Made by a program: the position numbers and the translations under genes
Part shown: one piece after another, positions 53,529-61,992 of the stretch
Layout of the letters: each line of letters opens with the position of its first letter
Position numbering within the stretch: the first letter of the stretch is position 1
Source of the DNA: Paucibacter_B soli
GTDB taxonomy: Bacteria > Pseudomonadota > Gammaproteobacteria > Burkholderiales > Burkholderiaceae_C
Direction: 5' to 3'
DNA: 64,000 nt
NCBI RefSeq assembly: GCF_037482845.1
Contig: NZ_JBBHJW010000011.1
Coordinates: 124,001 to 188,000, forward strand
The notes under the pieces: model-generated
What the model saw: the letters and a program-made list of their open reading frames with translations, nothing else
Told to the model about the DNA's origin: nothing
The model's database searches: none

Positions 53529-54776
53529 GTGTTTAGGCCCGAGGCTGTTCAAACACAAGGGCTTGCCGCACAGGGCTCGATTTCGCTCGCACGGCCACTG
53601 CCCTTGAGCATGCTGACCGCAGCGGCCACGCTCGCGGTGCTTACGGTGGCGGTCTTTCTCTGCACCGCCGAATACACCCGCAAGGCGCGCGTGAGCGGCT
53701 ATCTGGTGCCCGACCGCGGGGTGCTGCGCATTGCGCCGCCGCAGGGCGCCACGGTGCTGGCCAGGCCGGTTGGCGAGGGGCAGAGCGTGAAGGCCGGTGA
53801 GGTGCTGTTCGTGCTGGCGCTGGACAGTGCCAGCCAGAGCGGCGAGGGCATCGCGCAAAGCCTGGCGGAGCGCGAGCAATCGCTGGGTCAGGCCGCGGGC
53901 CAGCAGCAGCAGCTCGCACGCGCGCAAGCACAGGCGCTGGAGCTGCGCGTGGCGGGCCTGCAGCGCGAGCTGGCGCAGATCAGCACCGAGGCGAAGCTGC
54001 AGCAGGAGCGCCTGACCCTGGCCGAACAGGCACAGGCCCGCCTGGAGGCGCTGGGGCGCGAGCAGTTCGCGTCCAGCGCCCAGGTGCAGGCCAAACGCGA
54101 GGAGTTGCTGGGTTTGCAAGCTCAGCAGCAGGCCCTGGCGCGCCAGCGCGAGGGCCTGCACAGGGAGTTGCTGAGCTTGCAAGCCCAGCAGCGCGAGCTA
54201 CCGCTGCGCCAGCAGGTGCAGCAGGGCGAGATCAGCCGCGATCTCGCCAGCCTCAAGGCCCTGGGCCTGGAGACCGAGGCCAAGCGTCGGCTGGTGCTGC
54301 GCGCGCCCAGCGATGGCATCGTCAGCACCTTGCAGGCCGAGCCCGGCGAGCCGGTGGCGGCGGGCGCGGCGCTGGCCAGCCTGCTGCCCGCGCAGACCCG
54401 CATGCTGGCCCAGCTCTACGCGCCCAGCAGCGCGGTGGGCTTTGTGCGGCCGGGCCAGGCGGTGCAGCTGCGCTACCAGGCCTATCCCTACCAGCGCTTC
54501 GGCCAGCAAAAGGGTCAGGTCTTGCAGGTCTCGCGCACGCCGCTGGGCGCCAGCGAGCTGGCCAGGCTGGCCCTGCCCGCCACGCTCAGCCAGGGGCCGG
54601 CGAGCGAGCCGCTCTACCGCATCACCGTGCAGCTGGAGCGGCAGACCGTGGCCGCCTACGGGCAGGAACAGGCGCTGGCGGTGGGCATGCAGCTCGATGC
54701 CGATGTGCTGCTGGAGAGGCGCCGCCTGATCGAGTGGATCTTTGAACCTCTGCTGAGCCTGGCACGCCGTGTCTGA
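53529..54776 (+). CDS. HlyD-family peptide-secretion adaptor
   Basis: A 415-residue periplasmic adaptor of the HlyD/CvaA group. One N-terminal helix (LTAAATLAVLTVAVFLCTAE) is followed by half of a lipoyl-like domain, a long Gln/Leu-rich coiled coil (about residues 105-245), the second half with LRAPSDGIVSTLQAEPGEPV, and a beta-barrel domain. It should link the C39 ABC transporter to an outer-membrane TolC-like channel not encoded here. The start is GTG 53529, with a weak ribosome site. It overlaps the transporter start by 8 bp. Confidence 0.9.
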   Translation: MFRPEAVQTQGLAAQGSISLARPLPLSMLTAAATLAVLTVAVFLCTAEYTRKARVSGYLVPDRGVLRIAPPQGATVLARPVGEGQSVKAGEVLFVLALDSASQSGEGIAQSLAEREQSLGQAAGQQQQLARAQAQALELRVAGLQRELAQISTEAKLQQERLTLAEQAQARLEALGREQFASSAQVQAKREELLGLQAQQQALARQREGLHRELLSLQAQQRELPLRQQVQQGEISRDLASLKALGLETEAKRRLVLRAPSDGIVSTLQAEPGEPVAAGAALASLLPAQTRMLAQLYAPSSAVGFVRPGQAVQLRYQAYPYQRFGQQKGQVLQVSRTPLGASELARLALPATLSQGPASEPLYRITVQLERQTVAAYGQEQALAVGMQLDADVLLERRRLIEWIFEPLLSLARRV

Positions 54777-56913
54777 GAAAGCCATGCTGCAACGCTTGAA
54801 TCTGGGCCCCGGCTGGGGTCATCGCCGCGCGCCCATGGTGCTGCAGGGCGAGGCGGCCGAATGCGGCCTCGCCTGCCTGGCCATGGTGGCCGGCGCGCAT
54901 GGCCAGCGCTGGAGCCTGGCCGAGCTGCGCGGCCGCTTCGCGGTCTCGCTGAAGGGCGTGACCATGGCCGCCCTGGTGCGCATGGCCGGCCAGCTGGGCC
55001 TCACCGGCCGCGCGCTGCGCGCCGAGCCCGAGCAGCTCGCGCAGCTGCATCTGCCCTGCGTGCTGCACTGGGACTTCAATCACTTCGTGGTGCTCAGCGA
55101 GGTCGGCGCCGGCGGCGCGCTGATCCTTGATCCGGCGCGCGGCGAGCGCCGCCTGAGCCTGGCCGAGCTGGGCAAGCATTTCACCGGCGTGGCGCTGGAG
55201 CTGCGCCCCGGCCAGGACTTTGCGCCCAAGGCCGCCGCGCCGGCGCCGCGCTGGCACGCACTGCTGGGCCGCATCAGCGGGCTTAGACGCTCGCTGGCGC
55301 AGATCCTCGTGCTGGCGCTGGCACTGGAGCTGCTGGCCCTGCTCTCGCCCTTTTTGCTGCAATGGGTGGTGGACGGGGTGATCGTCAGCGCCGACCGCGA
55401 TCTGCTCGTCACCCTGGGCCTGGGCTTCGGCCTGCTGGTGCTGCTCTCAGGCGCCATCGGTGCGCTGCGCTCCTGGGCGGTGCTCTACCTCTCGGCCTCG
55501 CTGAATCTGCAGTGGCTGACGAATGTGTTCGCGCATCTGCTGCGCCTGCCGCTGGCCTGGTTCGAGAAGCGCCATATGGGCGATATCTGGTCGCGCTTTG
55601 CGAGCGTGCAGGAGATCCAGAAGACCCTCACCGGCAGCTTCATCGAGGCGTTGCTGGACGGCACCATGGTGCTGATCACGCTGGCGATGATGGCCGTCTA
55701 CAGCCTGCGCCTGAGCGCGCTCGCGCTTGCCGCGGTGGCCGGCTACGCGCTGCTGCGCTGGGCCTTCTTCCGGCCGCTGCGCGAGGCGGCGCAGGAAACC
55801 CTGGTGCACGAGGCGCGCCAGAACAGCCATTTTCTGGAGAGCCTGCGCGGCGCCCAGGCCATCAAGCTCTTCAATGCCCAGGCCGACCGCGGCTCGCGCT
55901 TTGCCAACCTGGTGGTGGAGCAGATGAATGCCAGCCTGGTGGGGCGCAAGCTGGACCTCTGGATGGGCCTGGGCAACAAGCTGCTGTTCGGCCTGGAGCG
56001 CGTGGCCATCGTCTGGCTGGGTGCCCTGCTGGTGCTGGACCGCGAGCTCTCGGTGGGCATGTTGTTCGCCTTCCTGGCCTACAAGGAGCAGTTCAGCCTG
56101 CGCGTCAGCGCGCTGATCGACAAGGCGGTGCAGCTGACCATGCTGCGCCTGCAGGGCGAGCGCCTGGCGGACATCGTGCTGAGCCCGGCCGAGGCGCTGG
56201 CCAGCAGCGCGCCCTGCCCCCTGCCCGCGGACGCCGGCCTGACGCTGAAGCAGCTGCATTTCCGCTATGCCGAGGGCGAGGCCGAGGTCATCAGCGGCTG
56301 CAGCCTGGAAATCGCCGCCGGCGAATCGGTGGCCATCGTCGGCCCCTCGGGCTGCGGCAAGACCAGCCTGCTGAAGCTGATGCTGGGCATACACCAGCCG
56401 CAGCGGGGCGAGATCCTGGTGGGCGGCGTACCGCTGGCGCAGCTGGGCCTGCAGCATTGGCGCGAGCAGATCGGCACGGTGATGCAGGACGACCAGCTCT
56501 TCGCCGGCAGCCTGGCCGACAACATCTCCTTCTTCGACCCCGAGGCCGACCCTGCCTGGGTGGCCGAATGCGCCGGCCTGGCCTGCGTGCACGAGGACAT
56601 TGCCGCCATGCCCATGGGCTACCAGACCCTGATCGGCGACATGGGCTCCAGCCTCTCGGGCGGCCAACGCCAGCGCGTGCTGCTGGCGCGCGCCCTGTAC
56701 AAGCGCCCGAAGTTCCTGTTCCTGGACGAGGCGACCAGCGCCCTGGACGCCGAACGCGAGCGCCAGGTGAATGCCAGCCTACGCCAGCTCTCGATCACGA
56801 AGATAGTGATCGCTCACCGGCAGGAAACCATCGCAGCGGCGCAGCGCGTCATCAATCTGCAGGGCGGGCGGGTGGCACAGGATCTGCGCACGGTGGCCGG
56901 CGTGCAGGCCTAG
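54769..56913 (+). CDS. C39-peptidase-containing ABC transporter (PCAT)
   Basis: A 714-residue transporter that cuts double-glycine leaders and exports the mature peptide. The N-terminal C39 domain (about 22-150) has catalytic Cys32 in QGEAAECGLACLAM, His105 in DFNHFVVLS and Asp121 in ILDPARGER. Six membrane helices (about 170-460) follow, then an ABC domain with Walker A VGPSGCGKTSLL, signature SSLSGGQRQRVLLARAL and Walker B FLFLDEATSALD. All catalytic residues are present. GTG 54769 or ATG 54784 may start translation. The substrate is presumably the precursor at 53320. Confidence 0.94.
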   Translation: MSEKAMLQRLNLGPGWGHRRAPMVLQGEAAECGLACLAMVAGAHGQRWSLAELRGRFAVSLKGVTMAALVRMAGQLGLTGRALRAEPEQLAQLHLPCVLHWDFNHFVVLSEVGAGGALILDPARGERRLSLAELGKHFTGVALELRPGQDFAPKAAAPAPRWHALLGRISGLRRSLAQILVLALALELLALLSPFLLQWVVDGVIVSADRDLLVTLGLGFGLLVLLSGAIGALRSWAVLYLSASLNLQWLTNVFAHLLRLPLAWFEKRHMGDIWSRFASVQEIQKTLTGSFIEALLDGTMVLITLAMMAVYSLRLSALALAAVAGYALLRWAFFRPLREAAQETLVHEARQNSHFLESLRGAQAIKLFNAQADRGSRFANLVVEQMNASLVGRKLDLWMGLGNKLLFGLERVAIVWLGALLVLDRELSVGMLFAFLAYKEQFSLRVSALIDKAVQLTMLRLQGERLADIVLSPAEALASSAPCPLPADAGLTLKQLHFRYAEGEAEVISGCSLEIAAGESVAIVGPSGCGKTSLLKLMLGIHQPQRGEILVGGVPLAQLGLQHWREQIGTVMQDDQLFAGSLADNISFFDPEADPAWVAECAGLACVHEDIAAMPMGYQTLIGDMGSSLSGGQRQRVLLARALYKRPKFLFLDEATSALDAERERQVNASLRQLSITKIVIAHRQETIAAAQRVINLQGGRVAQDLRTVAGVQA

Positions 56914-57185
56914 CCGCCGCAGCTCAGCGGCGGCGCGGTTTCCCGCTCCATCCAACCCAGCCAGCGCAGCGCCTGTTCGCGCGATTCGCCACACATCAGC
57001 TCACTGGGCTGCAGCGAGCCGCACACGGCGGGGCGCTCGGGGCGGCCGAAGATCTTGCAGCGGTCCTGCTCGTCGAGCTGCACGCAGCGCATGCCGGCCG
57101 GCTTGCCCTCCGGCATGCCCGGTATGGGCGAGCTGATGGAGGGCGCGATGCAGCAGGCAGCGCAATGGTCTCGGCAAATCATCAT
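56910..57185 (-). CDS. YkgJ-family cysteine-cluster protein
   Basis: A 91-residue protein with a CRDHCAACC cluster at the N-terminus and more cysteines in GMRCVQLDEQDRCKIFGRP and PAVCGSLQPSELMCGE. The pattern fits the YkgJ zinc/iron-chelating family, of unknown function. It converges on the PCAT gene with a 4-bp overlap and lies divergent to mnmG. Confidence 0.88.
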   Translation of the reverse strand: MMICRDHCAACCIAPSISSPIPGMPEGKPAGMRCVQLDEQDRCKIFGRPERPAVCGSLQPSELMCGESREQALRWLGWMERETAPPLSCGG

Positions 57186-57224
57186 CGCGATATTGTCGGG
57201 GCGGACATGGCCGGCGGCCGTGAC

Positions 57225-57233
57225 TTATCCACA
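57225..57233 (+). promoter_or_regulatory. DnaA box (TTATCCACA)
   Basis: A perfect 9-bp consensus DnaA box lies 80 bp before the mnmG start, in the gap after the YkgJ gene. A single box does not make an origin; it may regulate mnmG with DnaA or belong to an origin region. The neighbouring genes are typical of origin-proximal DNA. Confidence 0.5.
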
Positions 57234-57313
57234 GCCCCTTGCGTAAAATCCAGGGTTTGCCCGCGCCACTTTGCACATCCCTGCCAAGGCGCCGAATCGA
57301 GGCCTCTTCTCCC

Positions 57314-59296
57314 ATGCTCTATCCCAAGGAATTCGACGTCATCGTGGTGGGTGGCGGCCATGCCGGCACCGAGGCCGCGCTGGCCGCCGCGCGCATGGGC
57401 GTCAGCACCTTGCTGCTGACCCACAATATCGAGACCCTGGGCCAGATGAGCTGCAACCCCTCGATCGGCGGCATCGGCAAGGGCCATCTGGTCAAGGAAG
57501 TCGACGCCCTGGGTGGCGCGATGGCCGCGGCCACCGACGAGTCGGGCATCCAGTTCCGCATCCTCAATGGCTCCAAGGGCCCGGCGGTGCGCGCCACGCG
57601 CGCCCAGGCCGACCGCGTGCTCTACAAGGCCGCGATCCGCGCACGCCTGGAGAACCAGCCGAATCTCTGGCTGTTCCAGCAAGCGGTGGACGATTTGATG
57701 GTGGAGGGCGAGCGCGTGGTGGGCGCCGTCACCCAGTCGGGCCTGCAGTTCCGCGCCCGTGCCGTGGTGCTGACGGCCGGCACTTTTCTCGATGGCCGGA
57801 TCCATATCGGCATGCAGAACTACAGCGCCGGCCGCGCCGGCGATCCGCCGGCGGTCTCGCTGTCGGCGCGGCTCAAGGAGCTGAAGCTGCCGCAGGGGCG
57901 GCTGAAGACCGGCACGCCGCCGCGCATCGACGGCCGCAGCATCGACTTTTCAAAATGCCAGGAACAGCCGGGCGACCTGGACCCGGTGCCGGTGTTCAGC
58001 TTCCTGGGCAACGCCGCCCAGCACCCGCGCCAGCTGCCCTGCTGGATCACGCACACCTCGGCGCGCACGCACGAGATCATCCGCTCGGGCTTCGACCGCA
58101 GCCCCATGTTCACCGGCGTGATCGAGGGCGTGGGCCCGCGCTACTGCCCCAGCATCGAAGACAAGGTGAACCGCTTTGCCGACAAGGACAGCCACCAGAT
58201 CTTCCTGGAGCCCGAGGGGCTGACGACGCACGAGTTCTACCCCAACGGCATCTCCACCTCCCTGCCCTTCGACATCCAGCTGGCCGCCGTGCGCTCCATC
58301 CCCGGCCTGGAAGACGCGCATATCCTGCGCCCCGGCTACGCCATCGAGTACGACTACTTCGACCCGCGCGAGCTGAAGAGCAGCTTCGAGACCCGCGCCA
58401 TCCAGGGCCTGTTCTTCGCCGGCCAGATCAATGGCACGACCGGCTACGAGGAGGCCGCCGCCCAGGGCTTGGTCGCCGGCCTGAACGCCGCCCTGCAGGT
58501 GCAGGGCCGCGGCCCCTGGCTGCCGGCGCGCGACCAGGCCTATCTGGGCGTGCTGGTGGACGACCTCATCACCAAGGGCGTGACCGAGCCCTACCGCATG
58601 TTCACCAGCCGCGCCGAGTTCCGCCTGCAGCTGCGCGAGGACAACGCCGATATGCGCCTGACCGAGATCGGCCGAGAACTGGGCCTGGTGGATGACGCGC
58701 GTTGGGATGCGTTCAACCGCAAGCGCGATGCTGTTTCACGTGAAACAGAGAAGCTCAAGTCGACCTGGGTGCATCCCGGCATCCTGCCGGCGGATGATGC
58801 CGAGCGGCTGGTGGGCAAGGCGCTGGAACGCGAGTACACCTTGATCGACCTGCTGCGCCGCCCCGGCGTGGTGTTCGACACCCTGAGCGAGGTGAGCCGC
58901 ATTGCCCGCCCCGAGGCCGATGTGTCACGCGCAAGCCTGAACGCCGAGCTGGGCGAGACCCTGGCTGCGGCGGTGATCGAGCAGCTGGAGACCAGCGTCA
59001 AGTACGCCGGCTACATCAACAAGCAGGTCGAGGACGTGGCGCGCGCCGCGCATTTCGAGAACCTGCGCCTGCCCGCCGAGCTGGACTACAGCCAGGTGGC
59101 CGCCCTCTCCTTCGAGGTGCGGCAGAAGCTCAGCAAGCACCTGCCCGAGACCCTGGGCCAGGCCTCGCGTATCTCGGGCGTGACCCCGGCCGCGATCTCG
59201 CTGCTGCTGGTGCACCTCAAGAAGGGCCGCTTCAAGGGTTTTGACAGCATCCCCTCAGCCCAAGCCACCAACGACGACAGCAACGCCGCCGCATGA
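57314..59296 (+). CDS. mnmG: tRNA uridine 34 5-carboxymethylaminomethyl modification enzyme MnmG (GidA)
   Basis: With MnmE (not in this window) it installs the cmnm5 group on U34 of tRNAs that read two-codon boxes. The 660-residue protein starts with the FAD motif VIVVGGGHAGTEAALAAARM and has SCNPSIGGIGKGHLVKEVDA, TGTPPRIDGRS and the second-domain FFAGQINGTTGYEEAAAQG. All are family hallmarks. ATG 57314 gives the standard N-terminus. The 3' end overlaps rsmG by 4 bp. A perfect parS site lies inside the gene at 58732-58747. Confidence 0.97.
   Translation: MLYPKEFDVIVVGGGHAGTEAALAAARMGVSTLLLTHNIETLGQMSCNPSIGGIGKGHLVKEVDALGGAMAAATDESGIQFRILNGSKGPAVRATRAQADRVLYKAAIRARLENQPNLWLFQQAVDDLMVEGERVVGAVTQSGLQFRARAVVLTAGTFLDGRIHIGMQNYSAGRAGDPPAVSLSARLKELKLPQGRLKTGTPPRIDGRSIDFSKCQEQPGDLDPVPVFSFLGNAAQHPRQLPCWITHTSARTHEIIRSGFDRSPMFTGVIEGVGPRYCPSIEDKVNRFADKDSHQIFLEPEGLTTHEFYPNGISTSLPFDIQLAAVRSIPGLEDAHILRPGYAIEYDYFDPRELKSSFETRAIQGLFFAGQINGTTGYEEAAAQGLVAGLNAALQVQGRGPWLPARDQAYLGVLVDDLITKGVTEPYRMFTSRAEFRLQLREDNADMRLTEIGRELGLVDDARWDAFNRKRDAVSRETEKLKSTWVHPGILPADDAERLVGKALEREYTLIDLLRRPGVVFDTLSEVSRIARPEADVSRASLNAELGETLAAAVIEQLETSVKYAGYINKQVEDVARAAHFENLRLPAELDYSQVAALSFEVRQKLSKHLPETLGQASRISGVTPAAISLLLVHLKKGRFKGFDSIPSAQATNDDSNAAA
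58732..58747 (+). other. parS centromere site (perfect consensus)
   Basis: TGTTTCACGTGAAACA is the exact 16-bp palindromic parS sequence bound by chromosomal ParB. It is embedded in the mnmG coding sequence and retains the frame (codons for A-V-S-R-E-T around it). With the parA and parB genes nearby it should be a functional ParB-loading site. Confidence 0.9.
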
Positions 59297-59952
59297 CGAC
59301 AGCAGACATCGCATCGCTGCGCCCGCCCCTGCAGGCGGCCGCGCAGACCCTGGGCCTGACGCTCAGCGACAAGCAACTCGAGCAACTGCTCGCCTATCTG
59401 GACCTGATCCAGAAATGGAACAAGGTCTACAACCTCACCGCCGTGCGCGATCCCCAGGCCATGCTGACCCAGCATCTGGTGGACAGCCTGAGCCTGCTGC
59501 CGGCGCTGCGCCGCCATGCCCAGGGCCAGCCTCTGCGCCTGATGGACGTGGGCAGCGGCGGCGGCCTGCCGGGGGTGGTGGTGGCGATCTGCGAACCCGC
59601 CATCGACGTGACTTGCGTGGACGCCGTGGCCAAGAAGGCCAGCTTCATCAAGCAGGTGGCGGCCGAACTGGGCCTACCGAATCTGCATGGCGAGCATTCG
59701 CGGGTCGAGGCGCTCAGGGTACCGGCCTTCGATCTGATCACCTCGCGCGCCTTTGCCTCGCTGCTGGACTTCACCACCCTCACCCGGGCACACCTGAAGC
59801 CTGGGGCGATCTGGCTGGCCATGAAGGGCCAGCACCCCGCGGAAGAACTGGCCGCTCTCCCCACCGACCTGGACGTGTTTCACGTGGAACAACTGCAGGT
59901 GCCCGGCCTGGATGCACAACGCTGTCTCATCTGGATCAAACCCAAGGCCTGA
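59293..59952 (+). CDS. rsmG: 16S rRNA (guanine527-N7)-methyltransferase RsmG (GidB)
   Basis: A 219-residue SAM-dependent methyltransferase that modifies G527 of 16S rRNA. Family features are KWNKVYNLTAVRDPQAMLTQH, the SAM motif LMDVGSGGGLPGVVVAI, and FDLITSRAFASL. It overlaps mnmG by the ATGA at 59293-59296 and precedes parA by 37 bp, the classic order in many bacteria. A near-consensus parS lies inside the gene. Confidence 0.96.
   Translation: MTTADIASLRPPLQAAAQTLGLTLSDKQLEQLLAYLDLIQKWNKVYNLTAVRDPQAMLTQHLVDSLSLLPALRRHAQGQPLRLMDVGSGGGLPGVVVAICEPAIDVTCVDAVAKKASFIKQVAAELGLPNLHGEHSRVEALRVPAFDLITSRAFASLLDFTTLTRAHLKPGAIWLAMKGQHPAEELAALPTDLDVFHVEQLQVPGLDAQRCLIWIKPKA
59876..59891 (+). other. Second parS site (one mismatch)
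   Basis: TGTTTCACGTGGAACA differs from consensus parS at a single position (G for A). It lies within rsmG, 1.1 kb from the perfect site. Single-mismatch sites in the outer half of parS often still bind ParB. Confidence 0.75.
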
Positions 59953-59989
59953 TCGCAGCTACCATCCTGCCTGCACAAAATATAAGACC

Positions 59990-60760
59990 ATGGCCAAGAT
60001 CTTCTGCGTTGCCAATCAAAAAGGCGGGGTCGGCAAGACCACCACCACCGTCAACCTCGCCGCCGGCCTGGCCAAGGTGGGCCAGCGCGTGCTGGTGGTG
60101 GACCTGGACCCGCAGGGCAATGCCACCATGGGCTCGGGCATAGACAAGCGCGCGCTGGAGTTGAGCGTGTACGACGTGCTGCTGGAATCCGCCAGCGTGG
60201 CCGAGGCCAAGCAGCACAGCGAGAAGGCCGGCTACGACGTGCTGGGCGCCAACCGCGAGCTGGCAGGTGCCGAGGTCGAGCTGGTGGAACTGGAGCGGCG
60301 CGAGCGCCGCCTCAAGACCGCGCTGGCCGCCGCCAGCGCCGACTACGACTTCATCCTGATCGATTGCCCGCCCTCGCTCTCGATGCTGACGCTCAACGGC
60401 CTGTGCTGCGCCCACGGCGTGGTGGTGCCGATGCAGTGCGAGTACTTCGCGCTCGAAGGCCTGTCGGATCTGGTCAACACCATCAAGCAAGTGCATGCCA
60501 ATCTGAACGCCGACCTGCAGATCATCGGCCTCTTGCGCGTCATGTTCGACCCGCGCATCACCCTGCAGAACCAGGTCAGCGATCAGCTCAAGGCGCATTT
60601 CGGCGACAAGGTGTTCGACACCGTGATCCCGCGCAATGTGCGCCTGGCCGAGGCGCCCAGCTATGGCCTGCCCGGCGTGGTGTTCGACCCCAGCTCCAAG
60701 GGCGCCCAGGCCTTTGTGGACTTTGCCCGCGAGATGGTGCGGCGCATCGGCTCGATGTGA
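59990..60760 (+). CDS. parA: Chromosome-partitioning ATPase ParA (Soj-type)
   Basis: A 256-residue deviant Walker ATPase. The signature KGGVGKTTTTVNLAAGLA is at the N-terminus, followed by LVVDLDPQGNATMGSGI and FILIDCPPSLSMLTLN. It lacks the N-terminal DNA-binding domain of plasmid ParA, so it is the chromosomal Soj-type that drives origin segregation with ParB and parS. It is preceded by rsmG and overlaps the next acetyltransferase gene by one base, but parB is 2.8 kb further on. Confidence 0.96.
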   Translation: MAKIFCVANQKGGVGKTTTTVNLAAGLAKVGQRVLVVDLDPQGNATMGSGIDKRALELSVYDVLLESASVAEAKQHSEKAGYDVLGANRELAGAEVELVELERRERRLKTALAAASADYDFILIDCPPSLSMLTLNGLCCAHGVVVPMQCEYFALEGLSDLVNTIKQVHANLNADLQIIGLLRVMFDPRITLQNQVSDQLKAHFGDKVFDTVIPRNVRLAEAPSYGLPGVVFDPSSKGAQAFVDFAREMVRRIGSM

Positions 60761-61551
60761 TGTTGGACGCAGCGCCGCTGGCTGATGACCTGGCGCTCAG
60801 GGCCGAGCAGGCCGGTCTGAACGCCAGCGCGCCGCCGCAAGAGGCCTGGGTGGATGGCTGGCTGATACGCCTCTCCCCCGGCAAGGCCAAGCGCTCGCGT
60901 TGCATCAACGCCCTGCAGGCCGGTAGCCTGCCCCTGGACGAATTGCTGGCGCGTTGCCAGGCCAGCTTCGACGCGGCCGGCCTGCCCCTGGTGCTGCGCA
61001 TCACGCCTTACAGCCAGCCGTCCGATCTGGACCGGCTGCTGGCCGAGCGCGGCTGGTTCGAGTTCGATGCTGCCGATGTGATGGTGCGCGAGCATCTCCT
61101 GGATGCGGGCTGGAAGGGTCTGCCCGAGGGTCAGGTCTTGAGGGCCCTGGATGCCGCAAGCTATGCGCAGACCGTGGGCGCGCTGCGCGGCTCCAGCGCC
61201 AGCGAGATCGCGGCCCACGCCGAGCGCCTGCTGGCATCGGCCGTTCCCTACCAGGGCTTCATGCTGCAGCGCAGCGCCGACGGCGCCCTGCTCTGCTGCG
61301 GCCAGTTTGCGCGCGAGGACGCAATGGTCGGGCTGTTCGACATCTTCACCCCGGCCGAGCAACGCGGCCAGGGCCATGCCGAGCAGCTGTGCCGGGCCCT
61401 GCTGCAGGAGGCGGCCTCACAGGGCGCGCGCCAGGCCTATCTGCAGGTCGGGGCCGAGAACGCGGTGGCGCAGCGCCTCTATGCCCGCCTGGGCTTTGTC
61501 TGGGCCTATCGCTACCACTACCGCAGCCACGACCCGCGCGCCGCCGACTGA
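60760..61551 (+). CDS. GNAT-family N-acetyltransferase
   Basis: A 263-residue GNAT protein. The C-terminal GNAT domain holds IFTPAEQRGQGHAEQLCRALL, the acetyl-CoA loop (Q-R-G-Q-G-H), and ENAVAQRLYARLGFVWAYRY. The N-terminal 120 residues contain EAWVDGWLIRLSPGKAKRSR, a feature of a group of GNAT proteins of unknown substrate. Its start overlaps the parA stop (TGATG), so it is translationally coupled to parA. This is an odd partner for a partition gene. Confidence 0.88.
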   Translation: MLDAAPLADDLALRAEQAGLNASAPPQEAWVDGWLIRLSPGKAKRSRCINALQAGSLPLDELLARCQASFDAAGLPLVLRITPYSQPSDLDRLLAERGWFEFDAADVMVREHLLDAGWKGLPEGQVLRALDAASYAQTVGALRGSSASEIAAHAERLLASAVPYQGFMLQRSADGALLCCGQFAREDAMVGLFDIFTPAEQRGQGHAEQLCRALLQEAASQGARQAYLQVGAENAVAQRLYARLGFVWAYRYHYRSHDPRAAD

Positions 61552-61557
61552 ACCTCG

Positions 61558-61992
61558 TCAGTCGCGCGGCTTCCAGACCTTGAGCAGGATGTGGCGGGTG
61601 AAGCCCGGCACATAGTCGTGCACATGGGCGATGCAGGCATAGCCCAGGTGCTCGTAGATCTGCGCGCTCTCGTCCGAGAGGGTTTCGATCAACGCATCCA
61701 CGCAGCCGCGCCGCAGCGCCTGGGCCTCGATCTGGCGCAGGCACTCGCCGCCCAGGCCCTGGCCGCGCCTATCCGCCTCCACCCAGAGGTAGTTGACGTA
61801 GAGCCTGCCAAACTCGGTGCGGCCGGTGGCCCCGGCCAGCAGCGCATCCCCTTCGTAGAGCGCGCAGGCGATGTCGCGCGCATCGCTGCCCTGGGCCTGC
61901 TGGCGGCCGTACAGGAACACGCCTTCGCGCACCGCGTCCAGCGCCGCCTGCGGCACCTCCTCGTCGCGCCGCCACTGACGCTGCACGCTCAA
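61558..61992 (-). CDS. GNAT-family N-acetyltransferase (second)
   Basis: A 144-residue single-domain GNAT. The acetyl-CoA binding loop is VEADRRGQGLGGECLRQIEA and the C-terminal half has SDESAQIYEHLGYACIAHV. Its substrate is unknown. The start overlaps the argC stop by 4 bp, so it forms an operon with argC. It converges on the GNAT gene above, with 6 bp between stops. Confidence 0.88.
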   Translation of the reverse strand: MSVQRQWRRDEEVPQAALDAVREGVFLYGRQQAQGSDARDIACALYEGDALLAGATGRTEFGRLYVNYLWVEADRRGQGLGGECLRQIEAQALRRGCVDALIETLSDESAQIYEHLGYACIAHVHDYVPGFTRHILLKVWKPRD

